DNA from: Desulfurococcaceae archaeon
GTDB lineage: Archaea; Thermoproteota; Thermoprotei_A; Sulfolobales; Desulfurococcaceae
NCBI GenBank assembly: GCA_020833245.1
Contig: JAJHQQ010000002.1
Coordinates: 1 to 51,055, forward strand
Length of the DNA stretch: 51,055 nucleotides
Reading direction: 5' to 3'
A program made the position numbers and the translations under genes. The notes under the pieces were generated by a model. The model was not told the DNA's origin. It ran no database searches and saw nothing but the letters and a program-made list of their open reading frames with translations. This document shows, piece by piece, positions 1 through 9,369 of the stretch (position 1 is its first letter; every line of letters starts with the position of its first letter).

Positions 1-657
1 CTATACACCAGCCACTGGTCCGACCTATTCTATGTCGTGGAGTTGCTGTCGAGCTACATGGATCCCGTCGAGTACTACAGGCCCTACTCGTCTCTAACTG
101 GTCTAGTAGCCGTGAAGCTCGTCTTCAACTGCACGGGCTACACCCTGTACGAGCTACACCCACTACCAATGAGCGAGAGAGACAACGAGGGGTTGACGAA
201 GCTCAATATAACTCTCTGCATGCCCCACTACTACCTCATACCGCCAATTGAGCTAAGGCTTGCCTCCAATAAGACCTTCGAGGAGACGGTGGTGGCGATC
301 CACAACCCATGCACCAACGCGAGCGAGGAGGCCGTGGTTCCCTTGAACATTCTCACTTATGCACCAACAGCGAGGCTGAACATATTTACACGCGCGGAGA
401 GCGTGTATAATCTAACAATATGGGGCCACGCTAACGACTCGGTAGACTACTCTCTCGAAAGCCAGGTAGTGGATGAGAAATGTAGCTATGACCCGGGGCT
501 GAATAAAACCGTCTGCAATGTGACTATATACAGTAAACATATTATTAATGTAAACTACACGCTCGTAATAGTGGTTGATAACGAGACAATACTCGAAGAC
601 TATAAGGGCACAATTGATCAGAGCCATGATCACTATGAATCGATCTATAAACACTAA
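1..657 (+). CDS. C-terminal part of a sequon-rich extracellular/surface protein (5' truncated by window edge)
   Basis: Frame is open from base 1 (LYTSHWSDLFYVV...) into the 37..657 ORF; about ten N-X-S/T sequons plus several cysteines. Confidence 0.5.
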   Translation, partial: LYTSHWSDLFYVVELLSSYMDPVEYYRPYSSLTGLVAVKLVFNCTGYTLYELHPLPMSERDNEGLTKLNITLCMPHYYLIPPIELRLASNKTFEETVVAIHNPCTNASEEAVVPLNILTYAPTARLNIFTRAESVYNLTIWGHANDSVDYSLESQVVDEKCSYDPGLNKTVCNVTIYSKHIINVNYTLVIVVDNETILEDYKGTIDQSHDHYESIYKH

Positions 658-738
658 TCATAGTATAGAATCACGAATACAACATTAAGAAACCCAGGTA
701 AAAGTTCACATTTAGAATACAATCTAAAGAATTGAAAG

Positions 739-1278
739 CTAATGCTCTCTAGTTCTCTTAATGAGTTTTCCTCTGGGTGATGGAGTTATTTCTAGTTTAG
801 CGTTGGGGAATTTTAAGTAGAGTTCTCTGCCCATGAAGAGCCTGTCTAGGAATACTGCTAGTGCTGCTATCTCTGAGTGCGGCTGATGCCCTATAGCTAC
901 ATTGTAATCTGCTATCTCGTAGAAGAAGCCTGGAACCTTCTTTGCACCGACAACTATGAGTAGGTCTCTACTAGTACTCCTAATTTCCTCTATGATGTCG
1001 TCTACGTGTAGCCCATACATAGTTAAGTGGACTATAACACCATTATTCCTCTTCCAGGAAACACAATACTCCTCTGAGTTAACCCCCATTTCAACGTGGA
1101 GATCCCCACCCCACAACTCTAGGACTTTAACAATGCTCTTGTAGACACTCTCGTCTACTACGTCTCCCAGAATAAAACCACTAGCACCAAAAGCCCTCGC
1201 TACTAACGCGACATGAGTAGTTACCCGCTTATCTCTCTCAGGCCTGTGACCATATCTTAAAACGTATATTTTCCTCAT
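739..1278 (-). CDS. trm56: tRNA (cytidine-56) 2'-O-methyltransferase, aTrm56-like SPOUT enzyme
   Basis: Motifs RYGHRPERDKRVTTHV, FGASG, VGAKKVPGFFYEIADYNVAIGHQPHSEIAALAVFLDRL. Confidence 0.85.
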   Translation of the reverse strand: MRKIYVLRYGHRPERDKRVTTHVALVARAFGASGFILGDVVDESVYKSIVKVLELWGGDLHVEMGVNSEEYCVSWKRNNGVIVHLTMYGLHVDDIIEEIRSTSRDLLIVVGAKKVPGFFYEIADYNVAIGHQPHSEIAALAVFLDRLFMGRELYLKFPNAKLEITPSPRGKLIKRTREH

Positions 1279-2341
1279 TGAGAAACCCCTTTTTACTCAG
1301 TTCAAGACGCACTCTCTCTAATAGTACATTAATGTTTATACCCTTCGTGCAGGATACTGGTATGACGGCGTCACTACTACCAATATACTTTACAACCTCT
1401 TCTAGCACCGGGGTACTAGGCGACACCTTGTCAATTTTATTAAGAGCATATATAACTGGCTTTCCGTGAGCACCTATTTTCCTCAGTATTTCACTCCCAG
1501 TTGCTATCTCATATAAGACGCTGTAAATAGGCTTTGAAGCGTCGACGACGTTTATAATGAGATCGGCCTCAGCGACCTCCTCGAGCGTGGCGTAAAAGGC
1601 CTCAATAATCTCTGGTGGAACATCTCTTATAAAGCCAACAGTATCCACCAGAATAAAGCTCACATCTCTGTAGTTGACTCTGTAAGCTTTAGGCGTTAGT
1701 GTAGTGAATGGCTCGGGGCCTACTGGGAGAGATAAATTAGTTATAGCGTTAAACAAGCTCGTCTTACCTGCACAAGTATACCCTACAATAATGACGTGTG
1801 GTAAACCCAGATCTCTCCTAGCTCTCCTCTGCACGTCTCTAATTAAGCGCAAATTCTCGGCTTCTCTCCTCAGACGAGCCTCTTTTTTCTTCAACATTAA
1901 GTAGTACTTCTCATACCCATACCTACCAGCACCCAGAAAGCCGTGAAGCTCACCTAGCTTAGCGTACCTAATGGCTTCTTTAACTAGTGGCAGAGTGTAC
2001 TTGAGCTTTGCGAGCTCTATTTGCAACAGTGCTTCTCTAGAACCAGCGTGAGCGGCGAAAACCTCTAGTATTAGTAAGACTCTGTCAACGACATCTCTCC
2101 TAATCTCCCTAGCGAGGTTTACTAGCTGAGAGGGCTTTAATCTATCCATTACTATTAACTTGTCAAACTCGAGTTTCTTTAACTCCTCGATTCTCCTACT
2201 AGACAAGTAGGCTTTGCGTGGTTGACTCTTCACTACACTGTAGCCAACTATGTCTCTATCACTATAGAGCGTTTTAACTAGAGCTAACTCCTCGTCAATA
2301 AACCTACTGTACTTCTTAGGTATGACAACATATACTCTCAA
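1238..2341 (-). CDS. hflX: GTPase HflX
   Basis: HflX N-terminal domain plus GYTCAGKTSLFNAIT, DTVGFIRDVP, NKID motifs. Confidence 0.9.
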   Translation of the reverse strand: MRVYVVIPKKYSRFIDEELALVKTLYSDRDIVGYSVVKSQPRKAYLSSRRIEELKKLEFDKLIVMDRLKPSQLVNLAREIRRDVVDRVLLILEVFAAHAGSREALLQIELAKLKYTLPLVKEAIRYAKLGELHGFLGAGRYGYEKYYLMLKKKEARLRREAENLRLIRDVQRRARRDLGLPHVIIVGYTCAGKTSLFNAITNLSLPVGPEPFTTLTPKAYRVNYRDVSFILVDTVGFIRDVPPEIIEAFYATLEEVAEADLIINVVDASKPIYSVLYEIATGSEILRKIGAHGKPVIYALNKIDKVSPSTPVLEEVVKYIGSSDAVIPVSCTKGININVLLERVRLELSKKGFLNEENIRFKIWSQA

Positions 2342-2880
2342 CGCGACCCCTTACTACTCCTCCTACTCAGCTTTCCCGTGTCGAGTAAATCCCCTATTGT
2401 TAAATCCTCGCTAACACTGGGTGAAGAGTACTCTGAGGAGTCCACAACGGGCTCTACTAGCTTAACTCTAAGTACTCTCTCTAGCCTCCTAGCCAACTCC
2501 AAAGTAGGCTTCAACTTGCCGCTCTCAATTCGCCTAATAGTATTCACACTCTCACCCACTTTACTAGCTAGTACCTCCTGGCTCCAGCCTAGCCTCTCAC
2601 GAGCAGTCCTGACTAGTTGATGATAGTTCTCTACTACCTCATAACTCTCAGCACGCTTTAAACTCTGCGAGGTTGATCTATACTCTCCACTAGCTGCAAT
2701 GGGGCGTTTAGATTTAAGTGCACTCGTTGAGGTAATCGCGCTCTCATTGCGTATAGTCGTTTTCTTCGATAGTTTAGAGTAGCAGTCTAGACATATTATT
2801 AAGGGAGAGCCATCGAGAACTACTCTCTTAGCGCTCTTAGCGTCTACTTCTCTACCACACATTTCACAGTAATATGACAC
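2338..2880 (-). CDS. Multiprotein bridging factor 1-like (zinc ribbon + HTH_XRE)
   Basis: N-terminal CEMCG...CLDC zinc ribbon, C-terminal cro/XRE HTH (RERLGWSQEVLASKVGESVNTIRRIESGK). Confidence 0.88.
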   Translation of the reverse strand: MSYYCEMCGREVDAKSAKRVVLDGSPLIICLDCYSKLSKKTTIRNESAITSTSALKSKRPIAASGEYRSTSQSLKRAESYEVVENYHQLVRTARERLGWSQEVLASKVGESVNTIRRIESGKLKPTLELARRLERVLRVKLVEPVVDSSEYSSPSVSEDLTIGDLLDTGKLSRRSSKGSR

Positions 2881-2935
2881 TCAACCCCCCTTCTTAAAAC
2901 ATACTTATTAGACCATTATATTCACGGGCTTAATT

Positions 2936-4156
2936 ATGAGTAACGACTACGGAGACCCGGAGATCAGTAGTGGCGGGAAAGAAATTGGCGTGCTCATAGA
3001 GAGCGAAGAGGACTACACAAAGTACTTAGAGTTAAGAGTCAAGCAACTAGAAGAAGAGCGCAAGAAGCTACTGCGTAAAATAGATTACTACAGGAGTGAA
3101 ATCGAAAAGCTACTAGCACCACCCCTCATAGAGGCCTATGTTGAGGACTTAATCCCGGATGGTAGAGTAGTAGTAAAGAGCACTAGTGGACCAAATCTCG
3201 TTGTCACCGTCGTTAACGGCGTGGACACCTCGCGCCTAAGACCTGGGTGTAGAGTAGCCTTAAACCAGCGTGGTTCAGCTATAGTCGATATTCTACCAGA
3301 CCGCGCAGATCCTTTAGTACAGTTAATGGAGGTTATAGAAAAGCCCAATGTCAGGTACAGCGATATAGGGGGGCTTGACGAGCAGATCCGTGAGCTGAGA
3401 GAAGTCATCGAGTTACCTCTGAGAAACCCCGAGATCTTCGCTGAGCTGGGTATAGAGCCCCCCAAGGGAGTACTACTGTACGGCCCACCAGGCTGCGGCA
3501 AGACACTACTAGCTAAAGCAGTAGCCGCTGAGAGTAATGCCACCTTTATCGCTCTAGTAGGGAGTGAGCTAGTTCAAAAGTACATTGGGGAAGGAGCTAG
3601 ACTAGTTAGAGAGCTCTTTAATTACGCTAGGCGAAAAGCCCCCGCGATTATTTTCATAGACGAATTGGACTCTATAGCCTCTAGGAGACTAGAAATAGGG
3701 ACAAGTGGCGAGAGAGAAGTCCAGAGGACATTTATGCAGCTACTAGCAGAGATAGATGGCTTCAAGCCACTAGACAGAGTCAAGGTGATTGGCGCGACAA
3801 ATAGAATTGATATTTTAGACCCAGCTATTCTGAGGCCCGGTAGACTAGACAGAATAATAGAGGTTCCCCTGCCCAGTGGAAAGGGCAGAGCGGAGATATT
3901 TCGCGTGCATTTAAGAAGTGTAAAGATTAAGGAGCCTGTGAGTTACGACTTACTCGCCGAGTTAACAGAGGGCTTTACCGGGGCCGAGATTAGATTAGCA
4001 GTAATAGAGGCGGGGTACTACGCAATTAGGTGTGGAAGAAATTACGTTGTCTTCGAGGATCTCTTAAAGGGCATAGAGAAAGTCAAAAATAAAAAGACAC
4101 TAAGAAATTCAGACTATGAACTACGTGGTGGCGAAGTAAAGCTCGTATACAAGTAG
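2936..4156 (+). CDS. pan: Proteasome-activating nucleotidase (AAA+ ATPase)
   Basis: Coiled coil, OB region, GPPGCGKT Walker [10 protein letters not shown] Walker B; ends LVYK, close to an HbYX-type tail. Confidence 0.93.
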   Translation: MSNDYGDPEISSGGKEIGVLIESEEDYTKYLELRVKQLEEERKKLLRKIDYYRSEIEKLLAPPLIEAYVEDLIPDGRVVVKSTSGPNLVVTVVNGVDTSRLRPGCRVALNQRGSAIVDILPDRADPLVQLMEVIEKPNVRYSDIGGLDEQIRELREVIELPLRNPEIFAELGIEPPKGVLLYGPPGCGKTLLAKAVAAESNATFIALVGSELVQKYIGEGARLVRELFNYARRKAPAIIFIDELDSIASRRLEIGTSGEREVQRTFMQLLAEIDGFKPLDRVKVIGATNRIDILDPAILRPGRLDRIIEVPLPSGKGRAEIFRVHLRSVKIKEPVSYDLLAELTEGFTGAEIRLAVIEAGYYAIRCGRNYVVFEDLLKGIEKVKNKKTLRNSDYELRGGEVKLVYK

Positions 4157-4166
4157 GTGTAAACTA

Positions 4167-4649
4167 TTGATAATAAGAAAGCCAACAGAAGACGAGCTAC
4201 TAGAGCTAAGGGGTATTGCAGAGCTACAGTTTAAAATACCGGGTTCCCTGCTAATTCCCGACGACGTGCAAGTAGTTGTTAGTCCTAATACTAACCGTGT
4301 ACGCCTAATCCTAGAGTCTGGGTCTAAATACCTCGCACTGAGAGCCCGTGACTACAGATTTAATCTCTACATTCCAGCAGGAGTAGTCTTAAATAACTAC
4401 CTTCCTCATCCACGCATGAGAGTGTACGTTAAAGACGAGTACGCGGATTTTATAGCTAAGGGTAAGACGCTCTTCTGTAAGCATGTGTTAATGGCGGATC
4501 CCGAGATAGGGCCTTACGACGAAGTGCTCGTTGTAGACTCCACAGGTAAGCTGTTAGCGGTTGGAAGAGCACTAGTCGCGGGGAGAGAAATAGTGTACTA
4601 TAAGCGCGGAGAGGCCGTAAGAGTACGTGAGGGTGTGAGTAGTGGTTAA
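4167..4649 (+). CDS. PUA-domain protein (arcTGT C-terminal-like PUA)
   Basis: C-terminal half has PUA pattern (GKTLFCKHVLMADPEIGPYDEVLVVDSTGKLLAVGRALVAGREI). Confidence 0.75.
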   Translation: MIIRKPTEDELLELRGIAELQFKIPGSLLIPDDVQVVVSPNTNRVRLILESGSKYLALRARDYRFNLYIPAGVVLNNYLPHPRMRVYVKDEYADFIAKGKTLFCKHVLMADPEIGPYDEVLVVDSTGKLLAVGRALVAGREIVYYKRGEAVRVREGVSSG

Positions 4650-5388
4650 GAGAATCAGGTTTATACCTCTAGTTGAGTCCTTTAAGCTCGACGAGTACAA
4701 GGACTCGTATTTTATCACAGGTTATCACGGATTCGGGCTAGTGGGTTATATTACAACGCGCTACTTAGCTAGAGAGCTGGGTTTGAAGAAAGTTGGTTTT
4801 ATCAAGACAAAGTACATGCCAGACTTTACAATGTACACAAGGGACCACGACTTGATCTATCCGTTCGAGATCTACGCTGACAAGGTAGGGAGCAATAAGG
4901 TCGTTGTCGTAGTTAACAATGCCATTCCAAGCGACGTAGAGAAGACCGCGTACACTGATTTCATAGCCCGCTTCGCTAAGAGGCTGAGGGCTAGAGAGGT
5001 TATACTAGTAGGAGGTTTGGATCAGGAGTACAGGACTCATCCAGATGAGAAGTACCGGTGGGTTCCAATAAACAACCCTCTAACTAAACTCGAAGCTAAT
5101 ATTCTCGAAGACAGGTACATTATGGGGCTACTAGCTCTCACAATGCTGTTCACAAAAGCCTACGGTTTAAGAGGGCTGGTTATACTCCCCTTCACTGAGC
5201 CGTTTAAACCCGATCCACGCGCTAGCGCCATAGCGGTAGATGTTATCGCGAGTATTCTCGGAGTTAAAGTAAAAACAGATAAGCTCATGGAGGAGGCAGC
5301 TCTACTCGAAGCTATTGAGGCTGAAAAAGAGAGATTTAGAAGAACTATTGATGAATTAGAGAAGAGGCCTCGTTCAACTTACATGTAG
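4642..5388 (+). CDS. PAC2 family protein (proteasome assembly chaperone-like)
   Basis: GYHGFGLVGYITTRYLARELG, ILVGGL, C-terminal helix; operon position behind PAN. Confidence 0.85.
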   Translation: MVKRIRFIPLVESFKLDEYKDSYFITGYHGFGLVGYITTRYLARELGLKKVGFIKTKYMPDFTMYTRDHDLIYPFEIYADKVGSNKVVVVVNNAIPSDVEKTAYTDFIARFAKRLRAREVILVGGLDQEYRTHPDEKYRWVPINNPLTKLEANILEDRYIMGLLALTMLFTKAYGLRGLVILPFTEPFKPDPRASAIAVDVIASILGVKVKTDKLMEEAALLEAIEAEKERFRRTIDELEKRPRSTYM

Positions 5389-6904
5389 CAGCCTCAATAT
5401 TTGCGGTTTTTATTGCCTCTGAGATCTTCTCAGCTATTCTTCCTCTAAGCCAGGCAGCGGCTAATACTATGACTTTTGAGGGCCTGCCTTCTATAAGTGG
5501 CTTTAAGTGGTTTCTCAGAGCTTTAAAACTAATAGTATTCTTTAAGATACGGGACTCGTGCTGGTAAAATGGATATGTTGAAGTGAGCTCGGGCGGTATT
5601 AAGCCGAGAACAGGGTGCAAGAAGACTATTTTAACATGCTTACACTCCTTGCAGGTCTCGGAGAGAACTCTATACTCGCTCTGAGTAGTATAGGGCTTCT
5701 TATAGGCTGGTAGTATAATAACTAGCTTGCCCCTAATTTGCTTGGAGAGAAGGCTTCCCGCGCCCTCAGCGTTAATGAGGACTTTGGGATTATACTGTGA
5801 AAACTCGCTTACAACTAGTAGGGCTTTGCCGCCTGGGTTTACTCGCGGCGACAATTTCTCTAGGAACCTGAGGTACTTTAGTAAAACAGAAAAAGCCTCT
5901 CTTAGACTTGGATGCGCGTGAGCTCTCCACTCTAACATCTCCCAGAGCCTGTTCTCTTTAATAGCCTGTTTAACACGCTTAATCTCCTCGTATAGCACGT
6001 AGAGATTGTGTAGTGCTAAGAGCTCTTCTCTCTTATAGCGCGGTGCTTCTAGTAGGTCGCGTGGTGTGTACTTTGAGCAAACTGGACAAGAGCATGGGAA
6101 GTACTCGAGCTCACGTATATTCCTAGTACCGTCCTCAACGAGATATCTCCCATCTCTCGCGTACAGCACGTAGCTTGCGGAGTCAAACATGTCTGCACCC
6201 ACCGCCACGAGGAAGGGTATTATCATCGGGTGTCCCACACCAAATACGTGAAGAGGTCTGTCTAGTGGCGTGTTTACCCTCACCGTGGCAACTATCTCTA
6301 CTAGTTCAGCGTACTTGTACTTCTCTAGCATTACTGTAGGTGAACCCGCAGCGTATATGTGATAGGGTAGTCTCGTAGCTAGTTTCGACGATCTCCGCAA
6401 CAGGTCTATATAGGGGGCTCCTTGAACAGGGTACACCCACAGTTGCTCACTATCCTCTATGAGGGGCAGGGACTCTAGTCCGCGCTTATATGTCTCTAAA
6501 ACAGCTTTTTCCGCGTCTTCACGGCTCATTTTACTACCAGTTGGTATGTCTAGTATAACCGCGATGTCTGAGCCTATGGCCTTCTCGTACTCGACAACAG
6601 TCTTGTTATCAACGTCTATATCACCATACACAAGGATCTGGTAGCCGCCGGAATCAGTCATAATGACATTATCCCAGTTGAGCTCACTGTGTATATTCTT
6701 AACTACACCGTGGTTTCTCTTGTAGAATAAGTAGGCGTTTGTAATTATGCCGTTAAACCCCACTTTACTAATAACTCCGAGTTCCGGTACCTGTCTCGCG
6801 GGATCTACTACGGGGAGGACTATTGGAGTCTCTAAAACCCCGTGGCGAGTAAAAAGCCTCCCTATTCTACCCGCCAAGTCTCTTCTCTTGACTTCAAAAA
6901 ACAC
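5345..6904 (-). CDS. tgtA: Archaeosine tRNA-guanine(15) transglycosylase
   Basis: RLFTRHGVLETPIVLPVVDP, MTDSGGYQILVYGD, FGVGHPMIIPFLVAVGADMFDSASYVLYARDGRY, CSCPVC zinc site. Confidence 0.92.
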   Translation of the reverse strand: MFFEVKRRDLAGRIGRLFTRHGVLETPIVLPVVDPARQVPELGVISKVGFNGIITNAYLFYKRNHGVVKNIHSELNWDNVIMTDSGGYQILVYGDIDVDNKTVVEYEKAIGSDIAVILDIPTGSKMSREDAEKAVLETYKRGLESLPLIEDSEQLWVYPVQGAPYIDLLRRSSKLATRLPYHIYAAGSPTVMLEKYKYAELVEIVATVRVNTPLDRPLHVFGVGHPMIIPFLVAVGADMFDSASYVLYARDGRYLVEDGTRNIRELEYFPCSCPVCSKYTPRDLLEAPRYKREELLALHNLYVLYEEIKRVKQAIKENRLWEMLEWRAHAHPSLREAFSVLLKYLRFLEKLSPRVNPGGKALLVVSEFSQYNPKVLINAEGAGSLLSKQIRGKLVIILPAYKKPYTTQSEYRVLSETCKECKHVKIVFLHPVLGLIPPELTSTYPFYQHESRILKNTISFKALRNHLKPLIEGRPSKVIVLAAAWLRGRIAEKISEAIKTANIEAATCKLNEASSLIHQ

Positions 6905-6910
6905 TTCTCA

Positions 6911-7360
6911 TTAACCTTGCATACCCTTCTTTTTTAACTCAATGTACTTCTTGTAAACACCATATAGTGTTTCAGCCATGGCGCCTGATCCCATAACACC
7001 CTCCTCGCTGACTCTATATCTACCTAGCACTTCCACTGACCTGGCCTCTGGGATGACCTTCACTGCGTGTTCTTGCAGCTTAAGCTCTCTCAGCAAGAAC
7101 TCTTTAAACTCCTCGGGGTCGAACAGCGGCTCTTCTACAGCTATTATCTCAGAGATCCTCTCACCCTTTACAATTATCTTAGAGTACTTTAAACCACTCT
7201 CGTCTGTGACGCTTTTTAGCAGTATATTTAGAGAAGGGTGATCAAACCCTACTAGCACACCCTCGTACTGCTTGCCGTTTACTAGAACTACTCTTATTCT
7301 CCTATCTAGTAGCGTTACGAGCTCGTTTATTAGTCTCCTTGAAGCATCAACTGTGGACAT
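6911..7360 (-). CDS. Sm/Lsm-like archaeal protein with C-terminal extension (SmAP3-type)
   Basis: Sm1 pattern (DRRIRVVLVNGKQYEGVLVGFDHPSLNILLKSV) and ~80 aa C-terminal domain. Confidence 0.8.
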   Translation of the reverse strand: MSTVDASRRLINELVTLLDRRIRVVLVNGKQYEGVLVGFDHPSLNILLKSVTDESGLKYSKIIVKGERISEIIAVEEPLFDPEEFKEFLLRELKLQEHAVKVIPEARSVEVLGRYRVSEEGVMGSGAMAETLYGVYKKYIELKKKGMQG

Positions 7361-7445
7361 TTAGTCCACCTGTGGTTTCTATTTGATATACAAGTAATTT
7401 TATTTAAAAGCAAATAACTTAACTCTATGTTACTAGGGGATTCCA

Positions 7446-7796
7446 TTGGAAATAGAGTGCAGTATTAAGGAGATTACTCCGCTTCGCGTTCCGAGAATTT
7501 ACAGAGTGAGAGGTGTGTGTAGAGAGGGAGTAGATGAGGTTGAAGTAGAGTTCCACGAAGATGTCGTGAAGAGGCCGTCTCCGGGAGCAGAACTAGTTCT
7601 AAGTATAACTAGTGACAAGGAGACGTGTTTAAACTACTATTTCTGCGCTCACGGCTACGTCCTCTCAAACACGCCGATCGGAGAAATTAACCGAGTAATA
7701 GTATCACTTCACGGTCTACTCGTTGTTTTAAAGAGTAAAAAACCACTAGACTACAAGAGCATGGATCACGTCTACGTGGGGGCGAACATTAAGTAA
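7446..7796 (+). CDS. rpoG: RNA polymerase subunit Rpo8/RpoG (Rpb8 homolog)
   Basis: Small OB-like protein matching remembered crenarchaeal RpoG (YFCAHGYVLSNTPI...); TTG start. Confidence 0.75.
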   Translation: MEIECSIKEITPLRVPRIYRVRGVCREGVDEVEVEFHEDVVKRPSPGAELVLSITSDKETCLNYYFCAHGYVLSNTPIGEINRVIVSLHGLLVVLKSKKPLDYKSMDHVYVGANIK

Positions 7797-7952
7797 CCAC
7801 ATCTCAACGGGATCTCTACGAAAGCACTCGCTTTAAGCTAACAGAAAAAGTCAACCTGGGAATTCTTTCACCCTCCTCTCTAAAGTCCAATTTAAAGCTT
7901 TCCCGCGGAGTCGTTTTAAGTACACTCACTTACTCGTTAGGGGGGTGTTAAC

Positions 7953-8279
7953 TTGGCTGAGCGCGAAGTCGTGTTGAGACTTTACCGTGTCTTGAATAGT
8001 AGAGATGTAGACGTTGAGAGCGAGCTGAGAGAGCTCAGTGAGGTTATAAAGACTAGGTCTCAACTTAGTAGGAACGTCGAGTACATTACAATCTCGAAGA
8101 TTAGCAGGGGGGATGTTAAAGGGCTTATAGTTATTAGGGGTAAAGACGAGAGTGTTAGAGAGGAGTCTCAGCTACTTGTTACTCTCGTGAAGTCTACGTT
8201 TAAGACAATAGACGTAGAGACCTATTCCTCTAGGAGTGTCTTCACGACTATCACAGGGGCCATTAAGAATTTTTTCTGA
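7953..8279 (+). CDS. Conserved hypothetical protein upstream of HerA-like ATPase
   Basis: 108-aa ORF with TTG start, mixed alpha/beta composition; directly abuts the next ORF. Confidence 0.6.
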   Translation: MAEREVVLRLYRVLNSRDVDVESELRELSEVIKTRSQLSRNVEYITISKISRGDVKGLIVIRGKDESVREESQLLVTLVKSTFKTIDVETYSSRSVFTTITGAIKNFF

Positions 8280-8383
8280 GAAGACTCCCCGCTGGTTACA
8301 TTATTCCACCAGTACAGGAAACGCGTGTTAAATACCCAGAGCAGCAAGTACCACTAGAGGAGCGAGATAGCAATGAACCATAC

Positions 8384-9364
8384 GTGGTTGTTGGGAGAGT
8401 ACTAAACCACATTCCAGAATACCCGGCTAAGCTGTATAAAAGCGCCCTCTTCAGGCACATCTTGATCACCGGCACCACGGGATCGGGTAAGTCTTACACG
8501 GCTTCGAGAATAGCCGAGCGCGTGTGTAGAGATCTAAGAGTACCAGTTCTCGTCGTGGACTGGCATGGAGAGTACAGCAAAGTGCTCTCTGAATACACTC
8601 TCATAGAGCCGCGTGAACTACCCCTACAGCTTCTCACAGGAGAGCCAGGGGAATTAAGCGTTATGAGTAGTATATTTGAGTTAACACCACCTCAAGAGTA
8701 CATTTTAGAGAAGGTAATTGGGCAGAAGGGTCCCTCTAAGATCAAGTCTGTAGAGAGCTTACTAGACCTTGTCGAGGCTCTTCCCGAGGAATCTTCTTGG
8801 TTTAGAGAGTCTAAGTTGTCACTACATAGAAAGCTTAGTCTAATATCTAGAGGCGGGTACAGTGATCTCTTCAAAGTATACAATGCCCAGGATGAGGCAC
8901 TAAGTGGAATAGTGGAGGGTCGGCGCGAACCCCTCGTCGTGGACGTTAGCGTAATAAGTGATCTCTCGGTTAAAAGGCTCTATGCTTCTCTACTAGTTAA
9001 GCGCTTAGTTGATTATTCTACTAGGAGGCTAAAACCCCTACTAGTAGTTCTTGAGGAGGCTCAAAACTACCTCTCAAGGCAGGCCCCTGTTAAGCCTATA
9101 TGTGAAATGCTGAGAGAAATCCGCAAGTTTCAAGTGGGGCTAGTGATCTTGGCGCAGTCGATATCTCAACTAGTAGAGGATGCCCTAGCTAATACTAATA
9201 CTAAGATAATACACTCTGTTAAATCCAAACAAGACTTAGATGCAGTTGAAAAAACCATATACATGGATTACTCTTTTATTACGCTAGTACCGTATCTAGA
9301 CGTAGGTGAAGCCGTGTACACTACTATTAGTTTAAAAAAGCCCATATTAATTAAAGTCGAGTAG
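8384..9364 (+). CDS. HerA/DUF87-type ATPase (5' end probably upstream of 8384)
   Basis: GTTGSGKSYTASRIAERV Walker A, PLLVVLEEAQNYL Walker B, QSISQLVEDALANTNTKI; frame open upstream to about 8267. Confidence 0.85.
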   Translation: MVVGRVLNHIPEYPAKLYKSALFRHILITGTTGSGKSYTASRIAERVCRDLRVPVLVVDWHGEYSKVLSEYTLIEPRELPLQLLTGEPGELSVMSSIFELTPPQEYILEKVIGQKGPSKIKSVESLLDLVEALPEESSWFRESKLSLHRKLSLISRGGYSDLFKVYNAQDEALSGIVEGRREPLVVDVSVISDLSVKRLYASLLVKRLVDYSTRRLKPLLVVLEEAQNYLSRQAPVKPICEMLREIRKFQVGLVILAQSISQLVEDALANTNTKIIHSVKSKQDLDAVEKTIYMDYSFITLVPYLDVGEAVYTTISLKKPILIKVE

Positions 9365-9369
9365 TAATT

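Noticed and set aside
412-654. 80-aa minus-strand ORF
   Set aside because: Antisense to the sequon-rich surface protein; no recognisable features
2378-2620. 80-aa plus-strand ORF
   Set aside because: Shadow of the MBF1-like gene
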